Of a stretch of 44,225 nucleotides of DNA, positions 24,721 through 33,720 are shown piece by piece. The DNA comes from UBA2266 sp964406945. GTDB lineage: Bacteria > Planctomycetota > Phycisphaerae > Sedimentisphaerales > Anaerobacaceae. The notes below the pieces were generated by a model. The model did not search any database. It had not been told where the DNA came from and saw only the letters and a list, made by a program, of their open reading frames with translations. Where the stretch lies: NCBI GenBank assembly GCA_964406945.1, contig CAYOTO010000025.1:1-44225 (forward strand), read 5' to 3'. Every line of letters starts with the position of its first letter. Within the stretch, counting starts at the first letter, position 1. The translations under genes were made by a program, and so were the position numbers.

Positions 24721-25509
24721 ATGGCAAGGAAGCAAAGGAGAATCTCCAGGCGCATGTTGTTCACCTGGCTGCTGCTGGGCGGGCTTATTCTCCTTTTCAC
24801 GCCGCAGCGGATCACCAACAAGCTCCAGTTCGCTTTTGCCAGGGTATTCAGTTGGCCGCTCAGCGCCGGCAGAAGCATAACGCTTTCCACCGAGACCAGT
24901 CAGCAGTCGAATGATTTCGTTAGCCGGCGCGAATACGAACAGCTCAACAACCATTACCACAATGTGGTTCAGCAGAGGGATCATCTGCTGCGGCGGCTCA
25001 ACCAGTATGCGGGGCTTAAGCAGCTTCCGGTCTGGGAACGGGCGAATTTCGTTCTGGCCGATATAATAACGGCCTCGTATCAGCGCGAATGTGAGCTTAT
25101 TATCAACAGGGGGCGTGAGGACGCAATAGCCGCCGGCCAGTACGTCCTGGCAGATAACAGCGTGATCGGAATTGTGTCCGATGTTTCGATGCGGACTGCA
25201 AAGGTCAGACTTTTGACCGATCCGGATTCGAAAATCGCGGTTCGGATAGAGGGCGGCAAGACCGGGCGACTTATGCAGGGCTGCGGCAACAATCTGGCGC
25301 GCGTGCGGTTACTGAAAGAACGTGTAGAGGTGGGTGAAAAAGTTTTGGCCGGCGAGAAATACGGCTATCTCGACTGCGCTATGGTTGCCGGCAATGTGGT
25401 AAAGTGCGAACGCAATCAGAAAAGCCCGCTGCTTTGGGATATTATTGTGGAACCGGCTTGCGACATGCACGCATTAACGAGCGTTGCGGTCGTTGTGATG
25501 AGACAGTAG
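24721..25509 (+). CDS. mreC: Rod shape-determining protein MreC
   Basis: From the ATG at 24721 the product has 262 residues: a basic N-terminus, one transmembrane helix (about 11-30), a short helical stretch (about 60-90, the usual coiled coil) and the paired beta-barrel domain (about 105-262). The barrel domain includes the NRGREDAIAAGQYVLADNSVIGIVSDV segment, which matches the conserved N-x-G-x-x-x-G-v and G-x-V-G pattern of MreC. It acts in the periplasm as the scaffold linking MreB, MreD, RodA and PBP2. A TTG start at 24679 would add 14 residues but has no ribosome site. It lies 78 bases after mreB. Confidence 0.9.
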   Translation: MARKQRRISRRMLFTWLLLGGLILLFTPQRITNKLQFAFARVFSWPLSAGRSITLSTETSQQSNDFVSRREYEQLNNHYHNVVQQRDHLLRRLNQYAGLKQLPVWERANFVLADIITASYQRECELIINRGREDAIAAGQYVLADNSVIGIVSDVSMRTAKVRLLTDPDSKIAVRIEGGKTGRLMQGCGNNLARVRLLKERVEVGEKVLAGEKYGYLDCAMVAGNVVKCERNQKSPLLWDIIVEPACDMHALTSVAVVVMRQ

Positions 25510-25533
25510 TTCAGAAGACAAGGTGGTTACAGA

Positions 25534-26043
25534 ATGCATTCTGAAATGCACTGGTTACGCTTTTCGATCATCGTGCTTGTTGCGGCGTTGCTTCAGGTAT
25601 CTCTGGTACAGGCGTTCGCAATAACCGAGGCGAATGTAGCGCCCAGTTTGCTGCTTGCGCTTCTGGTTTTCTGTTCGATTCACTGCAATTCTTATGATGC
25701 GGTCATTGCATCCTTTTCGATAGGATTTGCGGCCGACATAGTGGGTACCTCGATGGGGCCTCACATCATAGCTTACGGCATCATCGGAACGGTTCTGGCC
25801 GACCTCAACGCGGTCATATCCATGCGGAGAATGCCTCAGCAGGGGGTTACGATATTCCTGGTGGGTCTGATAAGCGGGGCGATGGTGCATGTGCTCAGCT
25901 TGCTCCAGGGCCGACAGGTACTATCGGCGTTGCCCAGGGATCTGCTCTGGGTTCCTTTGTACACGGCAATAGTGGGGCCGTTTCTGTTTTTGCCTCTGGT
26001 CTGGTGGATGAGAGTCAGAGCCGTTCGCATCAAGCCGTTCTGA
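25534..26043 (+). CDS. mreD: Rod shape-determining protein MreD
   Basis: The 169-residue, very hydrophobic protein has about five transmembrane helices (about 8-28, 35-52, 57-80, 102-122 and 135-158) and Arg-rich ends, the size and topology of MreD. Sequence similarity in this family is low, so the call leans on topology and on its place between mreC and the PBP2 gene. AGGTGG precedes the ATG. Confidence 0.85.
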   Translation: MHSEMHWLRFSIIVLVAALLQVSLVQAFAITEANVAPSLLLALLVFCSIHCNSYDAVIASFSIGFAADIVGTSMGPHIIAYGIIGTVLADLNAVISMRRMPQQGVTIFLVGLISGAMVHVLSLLQGRQVLSALPRDLLWVPLYTAIVGPFLFLPLVWWMRVRAVRIKPF

Positions 26044-26158
26044 CCGGGCTGAGGGCTTACGCGTTGCTGAATGGGGGTGACTGTCTTGCGGGTCGCGACC
26101 GGAGACGCTACCATAAGATTAACCGGGTCAGACGCTCTGGTTGTATTATTGGAGAGCG

Positions 26159-28258
26159 ATGTTCGATAGGCGCATCAAAATATTCATCTATCTGACGGCG
26201 GCGCTGCTGGGCGTCTGCATTCTGCGTTTGATGCAAATGCAGTTGCTGGCCGATTCGTCGCTTAAGGACAGTATTGGCGATCTCAAAGCGAACTGGGAGA
26301 AATCTCAGCAGTTTAAGACCATTCGCGGCAGAATTCTCGACAGGCGCGGCCGCGTTCTTGCGAAGGACGATGCGAGGTTTTTCGTTCATCTAAACTATAG
26401 GTTTGCGTGCATGCTGGACGATCGGGTCAGGCGGGCCGAGGTTATCAAGGCGGGCCAGAGCGCAGTCCAGAAGCGGCAGCGGATGCTCGAAAGACTGGAC
26501 GAACTCGAGCTGGTAATTGACAAATGCGGTCAGTTGAGCGGCGAGCGGGCGGATGTCGCCCAACGGGTAAAGGAGGTGAACAACAGAGTATGGAACCTTC
26601 GGGCGTTCGTGGCGTGGGTTCGCAGCAAGCCCGATCCCAACTTCGTGGCCGAGTACGGCGGCAGCGTAAGCGCTGTGCCTTTTGGTCGCGCTATGGCGGA
26701 TCTGGAGAACAGATTTCCAGATGAAAACTTGCGTTTGCGGAAGATTATAGATGTCAATGACCTGCCCGAGTTAAACAAGAGCTTCGATGTGGCGGAACTG
26801 CCCGGAGACGACGCTCTTTTTGCCGCCCAGATCGAGTTTATGGACGTCGAGGGCGTCGAGATTCTGCCCAAGGCCACAAGGGTTTATCCCTACGGTTCGG
26901 TTGCTTCTCACAGCATCGGCTGGGTAGGACCGGCCACTCAGCAGGCGGACATAGAGCTGTTTGCTCACGACAAGCTTCTGAGCTATCTCAGTGGAGAAGT
27001 ATGCGGCCGCGAAGACGGCGCCGAATATGTCTGCGAAACTGTATTGCGGGGCAGACGCGGCGAAGAAGTCCGGGATATCGACGGTAATGTCGTTCGACGC
27101 GCCGAGACCAGGTTCGGCCGGGATGTTGCGATGACTCTGGACGTCGAGTTGCAGCGCAGGATAGAGGAACTGCTAGTCGATCCGGCTTCCAACATGAATG
27201 CGGACAAGCCCTCGGCCGCGGTCGTAATGGATGTTTCCAGCGGTGAGATTCTGGCTTTGGTTTCCGTTCCCAGCTACGATCTGAACCGGGTCCGGCGGAG
27301 GTACGGTGAGCTTGTGAGGGACCAGAGGCGGCCCCTGGTGAATCGCGCCACAAACAAATTGTACCCGCCGGGATCGGTTGCAAAGCCGTTCGTCCTGATA
27401 GCGGGTATGGAAACGGGCAGGATAACGGCCTCCGAAGTTATTTCCTGTCCGCTCAAGAAAGCACCGCATCCGTGGCCCAGTTGCTGGATTTTTCTTCAGT
27501 CCAACAGTTGTCACGATTATGCCGGCCCGAACAACGCCAGAAACGCCATCAAAGGAAGCTGCAATATTTACTTCTCCCATCTGGGTGACAGACTGAATCC
27601 GAGACGGCTTCAGCGGTGGCTGTATAGATTCGGCTACGGCAGGCGTGTGCTTCCTTCGCCGACGATACTGAGCGACGAAAACAGCAGGAATCTGCGGCAG
27701 GCGTCGGGGCTGATTTCAAGCTCGCGGCCCCGGGGCGATGTTAATGATGTGAACGACCTCCCCCCCATACTGAAGCCGCAGCTTAAACAGTTCGGTATCG
27801 GTCAGGGCAACTTCAGGGCTACGCCTCTGCAGGTGGCGACTGTAATGGCGGCGGTTGCACGCCACGGAGTGTACAAGCCGGCCAAATTGTTCTTCGGAGG
27901 CAAACTCGACGAGGGGCAGTACGAACCGGTGGAACTGGATGTTTCGCCCGCAACAATGAACGCCGTATATGACGGCATGAGGGCCGTCGTCAACGAGCCG
28001 GGCGGGACGGCTTACAAAGTCTTTGCAGACGCCGGATTTGACGAGTATGGTTTGAAAATATACGGTAAGACCGGTTCCACGGAAAGCCCGGAAAATGCCT
28101 GGTTCGCAGGATTCGTAAGCGATGCCGCTCAGAAAAAGCTGTCGATTGCGGTAGTTGTCGAAGGCGGCCAAAGCGGCTCTCATGATGCGGCTCCGCTGGC
28201 GAGGGAGATCATCCGCATGTGTGTGGAAGAGGCGTACATCGGTACTACGGTAAATTAG
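26159..28258 (+). CDS. mrdA: Penicillin-binding protein 2 (elongation transpeptidase)
   Basis: The 699-residue class B PBP has a short cytoplasmic end, one transmembrane helix (about 6-27) and a dimerisation domain beginning with TIRGRILDRRGRVLA. The transpeptidase domain has SxxK at about 406 (SVAK), SxN at about 467 (SCN) and KTG at about 637. It crosslinks peptidoglycan during side-wall growth with RodA, which is not in this window. The region between the RGRILDRRG motif and the pre-transpeptidase linker (about residues 80-230) is longer and more helical than in E. coli PBP2 (633 residues in total). I choose the ATG at 26159 with GGAG close upstream; a TTG at 26141 would add six residues. 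Confidence 0.92.
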   Translation: MFDRRIKIFIYLTAALLGVCILRLMQMQLLADSSLKDSIGDLKANWEKSQQFKTIRGRILDRRGRVLAKDDARFFVHLNYRFACMLDDRVRRAEVIKAGQSAVQKRQRMLERLDELELVIDKCGQLSGERADVAQRVKEVNNRVWNLRAFVAWVRSKPDPNFVAEYGGSVSAVPFGRAMADLENRFPDENLRLRKIIDVNDLPELNKSFDVAELPGDDALFAAQIEFMDVEGVEILPKATRVYPYGSVASHSIGWVGPATQQADIELFAHDKLLSYLSGEVCGREDGAEYVCETVLRGRRGEEVRDIDGNVVRRAETRFGRDVAMTLDVELQRRIEELLVDPASNMNADKPSAAVVMDVSSGEILALVSVPSYDLNRVRRRYGELVRDQRRPLVNRATNKLYPPGSVAKPFVLIAGMETGRITASEVISCPLKKAPHPWPSCWIFLQSNSCHDYAGPNNARNAIKGSCNIYFSHLGDRLNPRRLQRWLYRFGYGRRVLPSPTILSDENSRNLRQASGLISSSRPRGDVNDVNDLPPILKPQLKQFGIGQGNFRATPLQVATVMAAVARHGVYKPAKLFFGGKLDEGQYEPVELDVSPATMNAVYDGMRAVVNEPGGTAYKVFADAGFDEYGLKIYGKTGSTESPENAWFAGFVSDAAQKKLSIAVVVEGGQSGSHDAAPLAREIIRMCVEEAYIGTTVN

Positions 28259-28316
28259 TGGGGGAAAACGGGATTGGCGATTTGTGGGGGGACTCTCGGA
28301 GAGCCGGCGTTCTCAG

Positions 28317-29396
28317 TCAGTCCAAACGGATACTGATCGGGTTATCCAGCTTGGAAAGCACCTTCTGCATCGCTTCGAAAAACTTCGTATTGTCCGGCCA
28401 GAGTATGCCCGAATCCTGTGGGAAGGGCTTTTCCAGGCGTTCAAGAAATCCGGCGACCGTAGGGCGGTCCAGTGTCTTCGCGGAGACGCCCAATCCCAAC
28501 TTTTCGACGTAATAGGCGTTCATGATCTGTTCGAATTGGCCCGGGATTGGTTTTAACAGCATGCGTTTTCGCAGATAAAGGCATTCGCTTATCAGCGAGA
28601 AACCGGCCGATGCGATTACGCCTTTGGACGAAGCGAGGTCGGCCAGAAAACCCCTTGTCGATGTTTCCTTATAGATCATGTTCTTGTGCCGATCACTTTT
28701 GTTGAACCCATAGACAAAGAACCTGTGATCTTCGAATGCTGTGAGGACCTGTCGAAGTTGCTCCTCTTTTTCCGCGGTCGTCCAGTAAACGACGATGTGA
28801 TCGTGTTCGACGGCCCGAACCTCGGCGACGGCGGGGCGGACGATTGGAGGGGCAAGTACTGCGTTGGCAACTTTTAGAGGAACGTCAAAAAAGTTGAGGA
28901 TAAGATAGCACGCAGGCCCGGGATTGAAGCACTCGACGATGGCTTTGGCGTTGAGGTAGGTAAAAGTCGTGTTTCTTATGTGGTCCAGTTCGCCGAGCGT
29001 CAGCACGTGCTGGTGGTCTACGCTGATAAGCGGAACCTGATTTTTCCAGGCCCACCAGGCAGTGAACGGTTCGAAATCCGTGAACACCAAATCCGGTTTG
29101 AATGGTTCGAAGTGCTGCTTGAAGACCTTTTCGTTGGTTTTTACACACTCCGGCAGGCTCAAGAAGTTATGCCTGGCGGTCGCCGTTTTGTCTATTCGGC
29201 CGTTATTGAATACGAAAGACAGCCCGAACACTTCCTTGACCCGGTCTCCGAAGTACTGTCTGAGATATTTCAGCGATTTTCGGCATCCGGCGAACATGAC
29301 GTCATGACCGGATTCTATCAGTCTCTGGCCGATCAGATGCGACCGGCTGCTGTGGCCGAAGCCTTCTCCCGCTACTCCGTAGATTATTCTTGCCAT
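28317..29396 (-). CDS. GT-B glycosyltransferase of the MJ1255/VC2487 type
   Basis: The 359-residue protein has a MurG-like GT-B fold. Its start, IIYGVAGEGFGHSSRS (about 4-19), is the signature of the MJ1255/VC2487 group of predicted glycosyltransferases. A C-terminal nucleotide-sugar half carries VIASAGFSLISECLYLRKRMLLKPI (about 260-284), comparable to the donor site of family 28 enzymes. There is no membrane segment. Donor and acceptor are unknown. It is the last gene of the mraZ operon, 82 bases after ftsI, where other bacteria have murG and relatives further downstream, so a cell-envelope substrate is plausible. The ATG has no strong ribosome site. Confidence 0.75.
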   Translation of the reverse strand: MARIIYGVAGEGFGHSSRSHLIGQRLIESGHDVMFAGCRKSLKYLRQYFGDRVKEVFGLSFVFNNGRIDKTATARHNFLSLPECVKTNEKVFKQHFEPFKPDLVFTDFEPFTAWWAWKNQVPLISVDHQHVLTLGELDHIRNTTFTYLNAKAIVECFNPGPACYLILNFFDVPLKVANAVLAPPIVRPAVAEVRAVEHDHIVVYWTTAEKEEQLRQVLTAFEDHRFFVYGFNKSDRHKNMIYKETSTRGFLADLASSKGVIASAGFSLISECLYLRKRMLLKPIPGQFEQIMNAYYVEKLGLGVSAKTLDRPTVAGFLERLEKPFPQDSGILWPDNTKFFEAMQKVLSKLDNPISIRLD

Positions 29397-29478
29397 AGAA
29401 GATTTGCATTATCAGAGTGTTCGTATGCCCGCAACCAAATGCCGACCGTGGCGAGTATAGCGTCAAAGCGTCTGCGGT

Positions 29479-31182
29479 TCAATGTCTGACGGAGTTGAAT
29501 TTCTCCAGATATTTGAGCGTCTTATCAACTATCTCGCCCGCAACCGGTGCGGCCACCACGCCGCCGGTGTAGGGCTTTCCGGCTTTTTTGTTGGGCTTAC
29601 GAACCGATACGAGTACGACTATCTGCGGGTTCTCGGCCGGTGCGCCGCAAATGAAAGATGCGACGTAGGCGTTGTCGGAATAGCCCCGGCCGTCGGGTCT
29701 GGCGATGTTGGCAGTGCCCGTTTTACCGAACAACTGCCACTTATCATTCTTTGCTCTCCTGCCGGTTCCTTCGTTTACCACCCTTGAGAGCGCTTCGGTA
29801 ACCAGCCATTCGGCGACCTCGGGCTTGATCAGACAGGCGACCGGCGGCATCGGCTCGCACTGTTTTATGACGTTTCCCTTGTTGTCGATATTGGCCTTGA
29901 CTATGTGGGGCTCGACCAGACGCCCGCCGTTGGCCAGTACGCAGAATGCGCGGACCAGTTGCAAGCCTGTAATCGTAATTTCCTGCCCGAATGGAACGCG
30001 TGTTTCGCTGTAGCCGTCCCACTTGTGCAGCGGTCTGACCGTGCCTGTTCGCTCGCCGGGCAGATCGATGCCCGTTTTTTCGCCGAATCCGAACATTTTA
30101 AGCCCGTCGTGGAGTCTCTTCTTGCCAAGCCGCTGGCCGAGTTTGGCCATGCCGATATTGCTGGATTTGATCAGAATCTCGGCGACGGTGAGATTGCCGA
30201 AACCCCTTCTGTATTCGCCTATTCTGCCGAAGCCTTTTCCGCGGTAATTGCCGTTTTCGCAGAATATGGTTTCGTTCGTATTCACCACTCCGGCATCGAG
30301 CGCCAGGGCAACAACTATGGGTTTCATGACGCTTCCGGGCTCGAACTCGTCAGTAATCGTTCGGTTTCGCAAATTGTCCATATCCCCAGGCAGGATTTCG
30401 CCGGGATGAAAATCAGGCAGCGACACCATCGCCAGTATCTCGCCCGTCTGGGGGCGGGCAACTATGGCGATTGCCGATTCGGCCTGGGATTCTTCGTATT
30501 GCTCGAGCAGAGCGGTTCTGGCGAACTGTTGAATCGTGGCGTCGATTGTCGTTACGATTCCAGTGCCGTCGACGACGGTCGAGTGCTGCTCTTTGAGCAT
30601 GATCGGACGCCTGGCCACGTCCGCATACACAACGTAGCTGCCTTTTGAGCCTTTCAAGAGAGAGTCGAACCGCAGTTCTATGCCTTCGATTCCGCGGTTG
30701 TCTGCGCTGGTAAATCCTATGGGCTGTGCTACAAGCGGGCCCATAGGGTAATTTCTGTGCCACTGGTGTTGTACGCCTATGCCCTGCAGGCGGGTTGCGC
30801 GGCTGCACTGATTCGGATCGGCGCCGGCGAAGAGTTTCACGTACCGGCGACTTGTGCTTTCGTTGATCAGCCTGGCTATCCTCTGGGCGTCGATATCGAG
30901 TATTTTGGCAAGCTGCTCGGAAGTCGCTTCGACATCTTCGATCATTTTAGGATCGGCGAAGATCAGGGGCACCCTCGTACTTGCGGCCAGCACGCGTCCG
31001 CGACGGTCCAGAATCACCCCTCTCTGCGGTGTGTATTCGGTGTAGGACCGCTGCTGCCTTATGCTGGCTTCCAGATAGTGATCTTTGCGGTTATACTGAA
31101 GGTGGAAGCAGCGGGCGCCCAAGGCCAAAAAGACGGCGATGAGCAAGCCTGCAATTACTATCGCTTTTTTAGTGCCTTCCAT
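29479..31182 (-). CDS. ftsI: Penicillin-binding protein 3 / FtsI (division transpeptidase)
   Basis: The 567-residue class B PBP has a transmembrane helix at about 8-27. The PBP dimer domain opens with TPQRGVILDRRGRVLA (about 51-66). The transpeptidase domain has the SxxK nucleophile Ser at about 284 (SVMK), SSN in LIKSSNIGMAKLG (about 340) and KTGTA near 490. The FGFGEKTGIDLPGE segment is characteristic of FtsI-type enzymes. It makes septal crosslinks together with FtsW. It follows an ftsL-like gene after 30 bases, as in standard dcw clusters. A C-terminal PASTA domain, seen in some Gram-positive enzymes, is absent. Confidence 0.94.
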   Translation of the reverse strand: MEGTKKAIVIAGLLIAVFLALGARCFHLQYNRKDHYLEASIRQQRSYTEYTPQRGVILDRRGRVLAASTRVPLIFADPKMIEDVEATSEQLAKILDIDAQRIARLINESTSRRYVKLFAGADPNQCSRATRLQGIGVQHQWHRNYPMGPLVAQPIGFTSADNRGIEGIELRFDSLLKGSKGSYVVYADVARRPIMLKEQHSTVVDGTGIVTTIDATIQQFARTALLEQYEESQAESAIAIVARPQTGEILAMVSLPDFHPGEILPGDMDNLRNRTITDEFEPGSVMKPIVVALALDAGVVNTNETIFCENGNYRGKGFGRIGEYRRGFGNLTVAEILIKSSNIGMAKLGQRLGKKRLHDGLKMFGFGEKTGIDLPGERTGTVRPLHKWDGYSETRVPFGQEITITGLQLVRAFCVLANGGRLVEPHIVKANIDNKGNVIKQCEPMPPVACLIKPEVAEWLVTEALSRVVNEGTGRRAKNDKWQLFGKTGTANIARPDGRGYSDNAYVASFICGAPAENPQIVVLVSVRKPNKKAGKPYTGGVVAAPVAGEIVDKTLKYLEKFNSVRH

Positions 31183-31212
31183 TTTTCTTAATCCGGATTC
31201 GCAAAGCGCACG

Positions 31213-31431
31213 TTATTCCTCGCTGATTTTCTGGAGTATCGATCCGGGACTGAGAAGGTTCTCCAAGTGCAGTTGCTTCTGCCACAGTTCATGCCGCAGC
31301 CGGTTCTGTTGAGCACGCAGGGTGCAGAGCCTGTAAAATGCTCTGTTATTGCTTATGCGCAGATGAACTGCTGCTATGAGAGTTGCGGTCAGGAAGAAAA
31401 CAACAAAGACAAAGCAGAATCGTGAGAGCAT
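31213..31431 (-). CDS. ftsL: FtsL-like small division protein
   Basis: The 72-residue protein has one transmembrane helix (about residues 4-24) followed by a short coiled-coil segment (about 30-60). This is the architecture of FtsL, which lies between rsmH and ftsI in most dcw clusters, as here. The sequence family is too variable for a call on residues alone, so position and topology carry the argument. It is shorter than E. coli FtsL (121). If correct, it would link the periplasmic divisome subcomplex to FtsI. Confidence 0.7.
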   Translation of the reverse strand: MLSRFCFVFVVFFLTATLIAAVHLRISNNRAFYRLCTLRAQQNRLRHELWQKQLHLENLLSPGSILQKISEE

Positions 31432-31491
31432 ATTCTAGAGCAAAAATCGGCATGGCTTTAGCAGCCACGCCGATTACAAGTATAAAGGTGT

Positions 31492-32499
31492 TTACTCAAC
31501 AGGTAACCTCAAGCGGGTTCCTATCTTGATCTTGTCCGGATCGGGAAGCGTGTCGGCATTGAGCTTTGCTATTTCGCGATAACGGCTGCCTTTGCCCAAC
31601 TCGTTTTTGGCTATTTTCCAGAGGTCTTCGCCTTCTTTGACGGTGTAGACCCTTGTCGGCGTGGAGGAACTTGTCGCGGTCGAACTCGATTCGCCTCGGC
31701 TGGATCGTATCCTCTCCAGAAGGCTGGGAATGCGGTTTTGCGTCGAGGCTGTCTGAGTTCGGGGCAGGGGGGGGATTTCCAGCTTTTGTCCGACCTTGAT
31801 TGTGTCGGGCGATTCAAGCTCGTCGCTGTTAGCTTCGAAAATCTTCTGGATATTGGCACGCACGTTACCCCTCTCAGGACCGTAGTGTGTTTTTGCGATA
31901 GACGCGAGGGTCTCACCGGAGGCTACAATATGAACAGTCGGCTTGGGCACGGGCGCCGGGGCCGGTTCCGGGATCGGCTGAGGTTCGGCGGGGGTTGCGT
32001 CCATGGTGTCTACCTCGATACGAACGGTCGAGGGGATCTGCGGTTCCACTGCTTCGGGCATCGCCGGCTCGACCCGATTGGCAAAGACGGATTCCCGGAT
32101 CGATCCGGACTCGACTTCTTCTGTGTATTGCTCCATGTGGAAATCGGGCATGAACGGCTCTTCGGAGGCGGCAAGCGTCTGCTCCTGGGCGGTTTGTTCT
32201 TCTTCGGTTTCTTCGAGTTGGACAGGGATTGCAAACCGGTCCTGCTCGGCCGGCTCGTCGCCAAATTCGGAAACAGCCGGTTCTTCGGCGGGTTCTTCCG
32301 ACGCCAGTTCCTGTGAGTCCAACTCCTGTTGAATCAGACGCAGTCCCTGCGGATTGACCGGCACGTTCATATCCTGAATGCTCAAACTGTTGCCGTCGGA
32401 ACTTTCGCGGTTCAGGCTCGGCAGTCCGTTGATTATGAAGGCTATGATGAAGATGAACACCAGACCGAGTAGTAGCCCTATTTTAGCATCAGAAGTCAT
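31492..32499 (-). CDS. LysM-domain membrane protein within the mraZ operon
   Basis: The 335-residue protein has an N-terminal transmembrane segment (about 7-25), a long disordered stretch rich in Glu, Gln, Pro and Ser (about 30-185) and two LysM modules. The first (about 190-245) starts HIVASGETLASIAKTHYG and the second (about 282-335) starts YTVKEGEDLWKIAKNELG. LysM modules bind N-acetylglucosamine-containing glycans such as peptidoglycan. The topology predicts a cytoplasmic-membrane anchor reaching into the wall. The gene overlaps the end of rsmH by 11 bases, with GGAG seven bases before the ATG, so it is firmly in the operon. A LysM protein between rsmH and ftsL is not part of the usual dcw order. 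Confidence 0.88.
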   Translation of the reverse strand: MTSDAKIGLLLGLVFIFIIAFIINGLPSLNRESSDGNSLSIQDMNVPVNPQGLRLIQQELDSQELASEEPAEEPAVSEFGDEPAEQDRFAIPVQLEETEEEQTAQEQTLAASEEPFMPDFHMEQYTEEVESGSIRESVFANRVEPAMPEAVEPQIPSTVRIEVDTMDATPAEPQPIPEPAPAPVPKPTVHIVASGETLASIAKTHYGPERGNVRANIQKIFEANSDELESPDTIKVGQKLEIPPLPRTQTASTQNRIPSLLERIRSSRGESSSTATSSSTPTRVYTVKEGEDLWKIAKNELGKGSRYREIAKLNADTLPDPDKIKIGTRLRLPVE

Positions 32500-33442
32500 T
32501 TTGAAGCTCCTTACCTGCTTTTTTCCCTTTGCTGGCTTTTTGTGCTATACGCAGCTTAGCACTCCTTGCCCGTCTGTTACGCTCGATCTCGTTTGGAGTC
32601 GGCACAATCGGTTTTTTCGTCAGGACCCGATATACGCAATCCTGCTTTTTCTGCCGGAAATCGAGTTTCACCAGCCTGTCTTCCAGACTGTGAAAACTTA
32701 TGATAGCGACGTAACCGCCTGTTTTCAGTAACGACGAGGCCGCACCCAACAGCTTTTCAACGCTCTCCAACTCGTTATTGACCGCAATCCGCAGAGCTTG
32801 GAAAGTCCTGGTTGCCGGGTGTATGCGCGGCTTCTGCCTCTTGCCGGGCCGTTTAAGAGCTCTGGCGACTATTTCGGCAAGCCGGCCCGTGGTTTCAATA
32901 GGCTGAGTTTTTCGCTGCTGAACAATAAAACGTGCGATACGCCGAGAGGCCCTGTCCTGGCCGAATTTGAATATCAAATCCGCCAAAGTCCTCTCGTCCG
33001 CTCTATTGACTATATCGGCAGCGGTAGTCTTTATTCTTTTGTCAATTCTCATGTCCAGGGGCATATTCGTCTGGAAACTGAGTCCCAGATCGGGGTCGGC
33101 GAGCTGAGCCGAGCATATTCCGAGGTCAGCAAGTATGAAGTTGACCTTTTTAATGCCCCTTTCCTTAAGTTGATGCTCGACATGAGCGAAGTTCGAACGC
33201 AGTAGAATCACGTTGCAGGACAGGGTTTTTAGAGTCTCTCGTGCCTTTTCGAGTGAGTTTTCATCGACGTCGAAGCCGACGATTGTGCCGGCAGGGCCCA
33301 GTTGTTTGCCGAACAGATAACTGTGACCTCCGTGTCCTATGGTCGCATCGACCATCACCCCGTCCTGAGGTAGTTTTATCTGTTCAAGTAATGGTTCGGT
33401 GAGAACGGGAATATGTTCTACAATCGAACCGTTATCTTCCAT
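32489..33442 (-). CDS. rsmH: 16S rRNA (cytosine-1402-N4) methyltransferase
   Basis: From the ATG at 33442 the product has 317 residues. The first SAM-binding motif is VDATIGHGGHS (about 28-38). An ILADLGICSAQLADPDLGLSF stretch follows (about 105-125), and the C-terminal IISFHSLEDRLVK signature sits near 250-262. These identify RsmH (MraW), which modifies C1402 in the ribosomal decoding centre. Alternative starts are an ATG at 33451 and a TTG at 33484, neither with a good ribosome site. The chosen start matches the length of the family N-terminus. It lies second or third in dcw clusters, as here after mraZ. Confidence 0.94.
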   Translation of the reverse strand: MEDNGSIVEHIPVLTEPLLEQIKLPQDGVMVDATIGHGGHSYLFGKQLGPAGTIVGFDVDENSLEKARETLKTLSCNVILLRSNFAHVEHQLKERGIKKVNFILADLGICSAQLADPDLGLSFQTNMPLDMRIDKRIKTTAADIVNRADERTLADLIFKFGQDRASRRIARFIVQQRKTQPIETTGRLAEIVARALKRPGKRQKPRIHPATRTFQALRIAVNNELESVEKLLGAASSLLKTGGYVAIISFHSLEDRLVKLDFRQKKQDCVYRVLTKKPIVPTPNEIERNRRARSAKLRIAQKASKGKKAGKELQNDF

Positions 33443-33491
33443 CACAGTCATTCGGGGGGTTATTATCCGCGGCCCGGCATTCAATATCCGT

Positions 33492-33701
33492 CTACATCAC
33501 CGCAGCGGCGGCGCTTGTTTCGGCCAGTTCCCGCATTTCGGGTGAAAAACTTATTCCCGCGAACATCGGGTCCAGTTGTCGCACCCGCTGCAGCCTCTCG
33601 CTGAGAATCGCCGCGGAACTGAGCGTCCGTTCGTCAGCCCTTTTGTGGCCGCTGAGGTTTTGTGAAACGACCTCGAAATGGTCTGTCTGTGTACCGATCA
33701 T
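33492..33701 (-). CDS. 69-residue protein of unknown function between mraZ and rsmH
   Basis: An ATG at 33701 with GGAGG four bases upstream opens a 69-residue frame, 19 bases after mraZ. The product is hydrophilic and probably helical: an N-terminal half with basic residues (HKRADERTLSSAAILSERLQRVRQ) and a C-terminal part ending in a run of Ala (TSAAAAVM). There is no membrane segment, cysteine or known motif. A longer frame back to 33839 overlaps mraZ and is unlikely. Its conserved-looking ribosome site and position in the operon make it a credible gene. No family was recognised. Confidence 0.65.
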   Translation of the reverse strand: MIGTQTDHFEVVSQNLSGHKRADERTLSSAAILSERLQRVRQLDPMFAGISFSPEMRELAETSAAAAVM

Positions 33702-33720
33702 TTTGCCTCCGTTCAAAAAT

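Noticed and set aside
28259..28316. GC-rich stretch between the convergent PBP2 and glycosyltransferase genes considered as a bidirectional terminator
   Set aside because: The possible stem has mismatches or an impossible loop, and no T-run flanks it.
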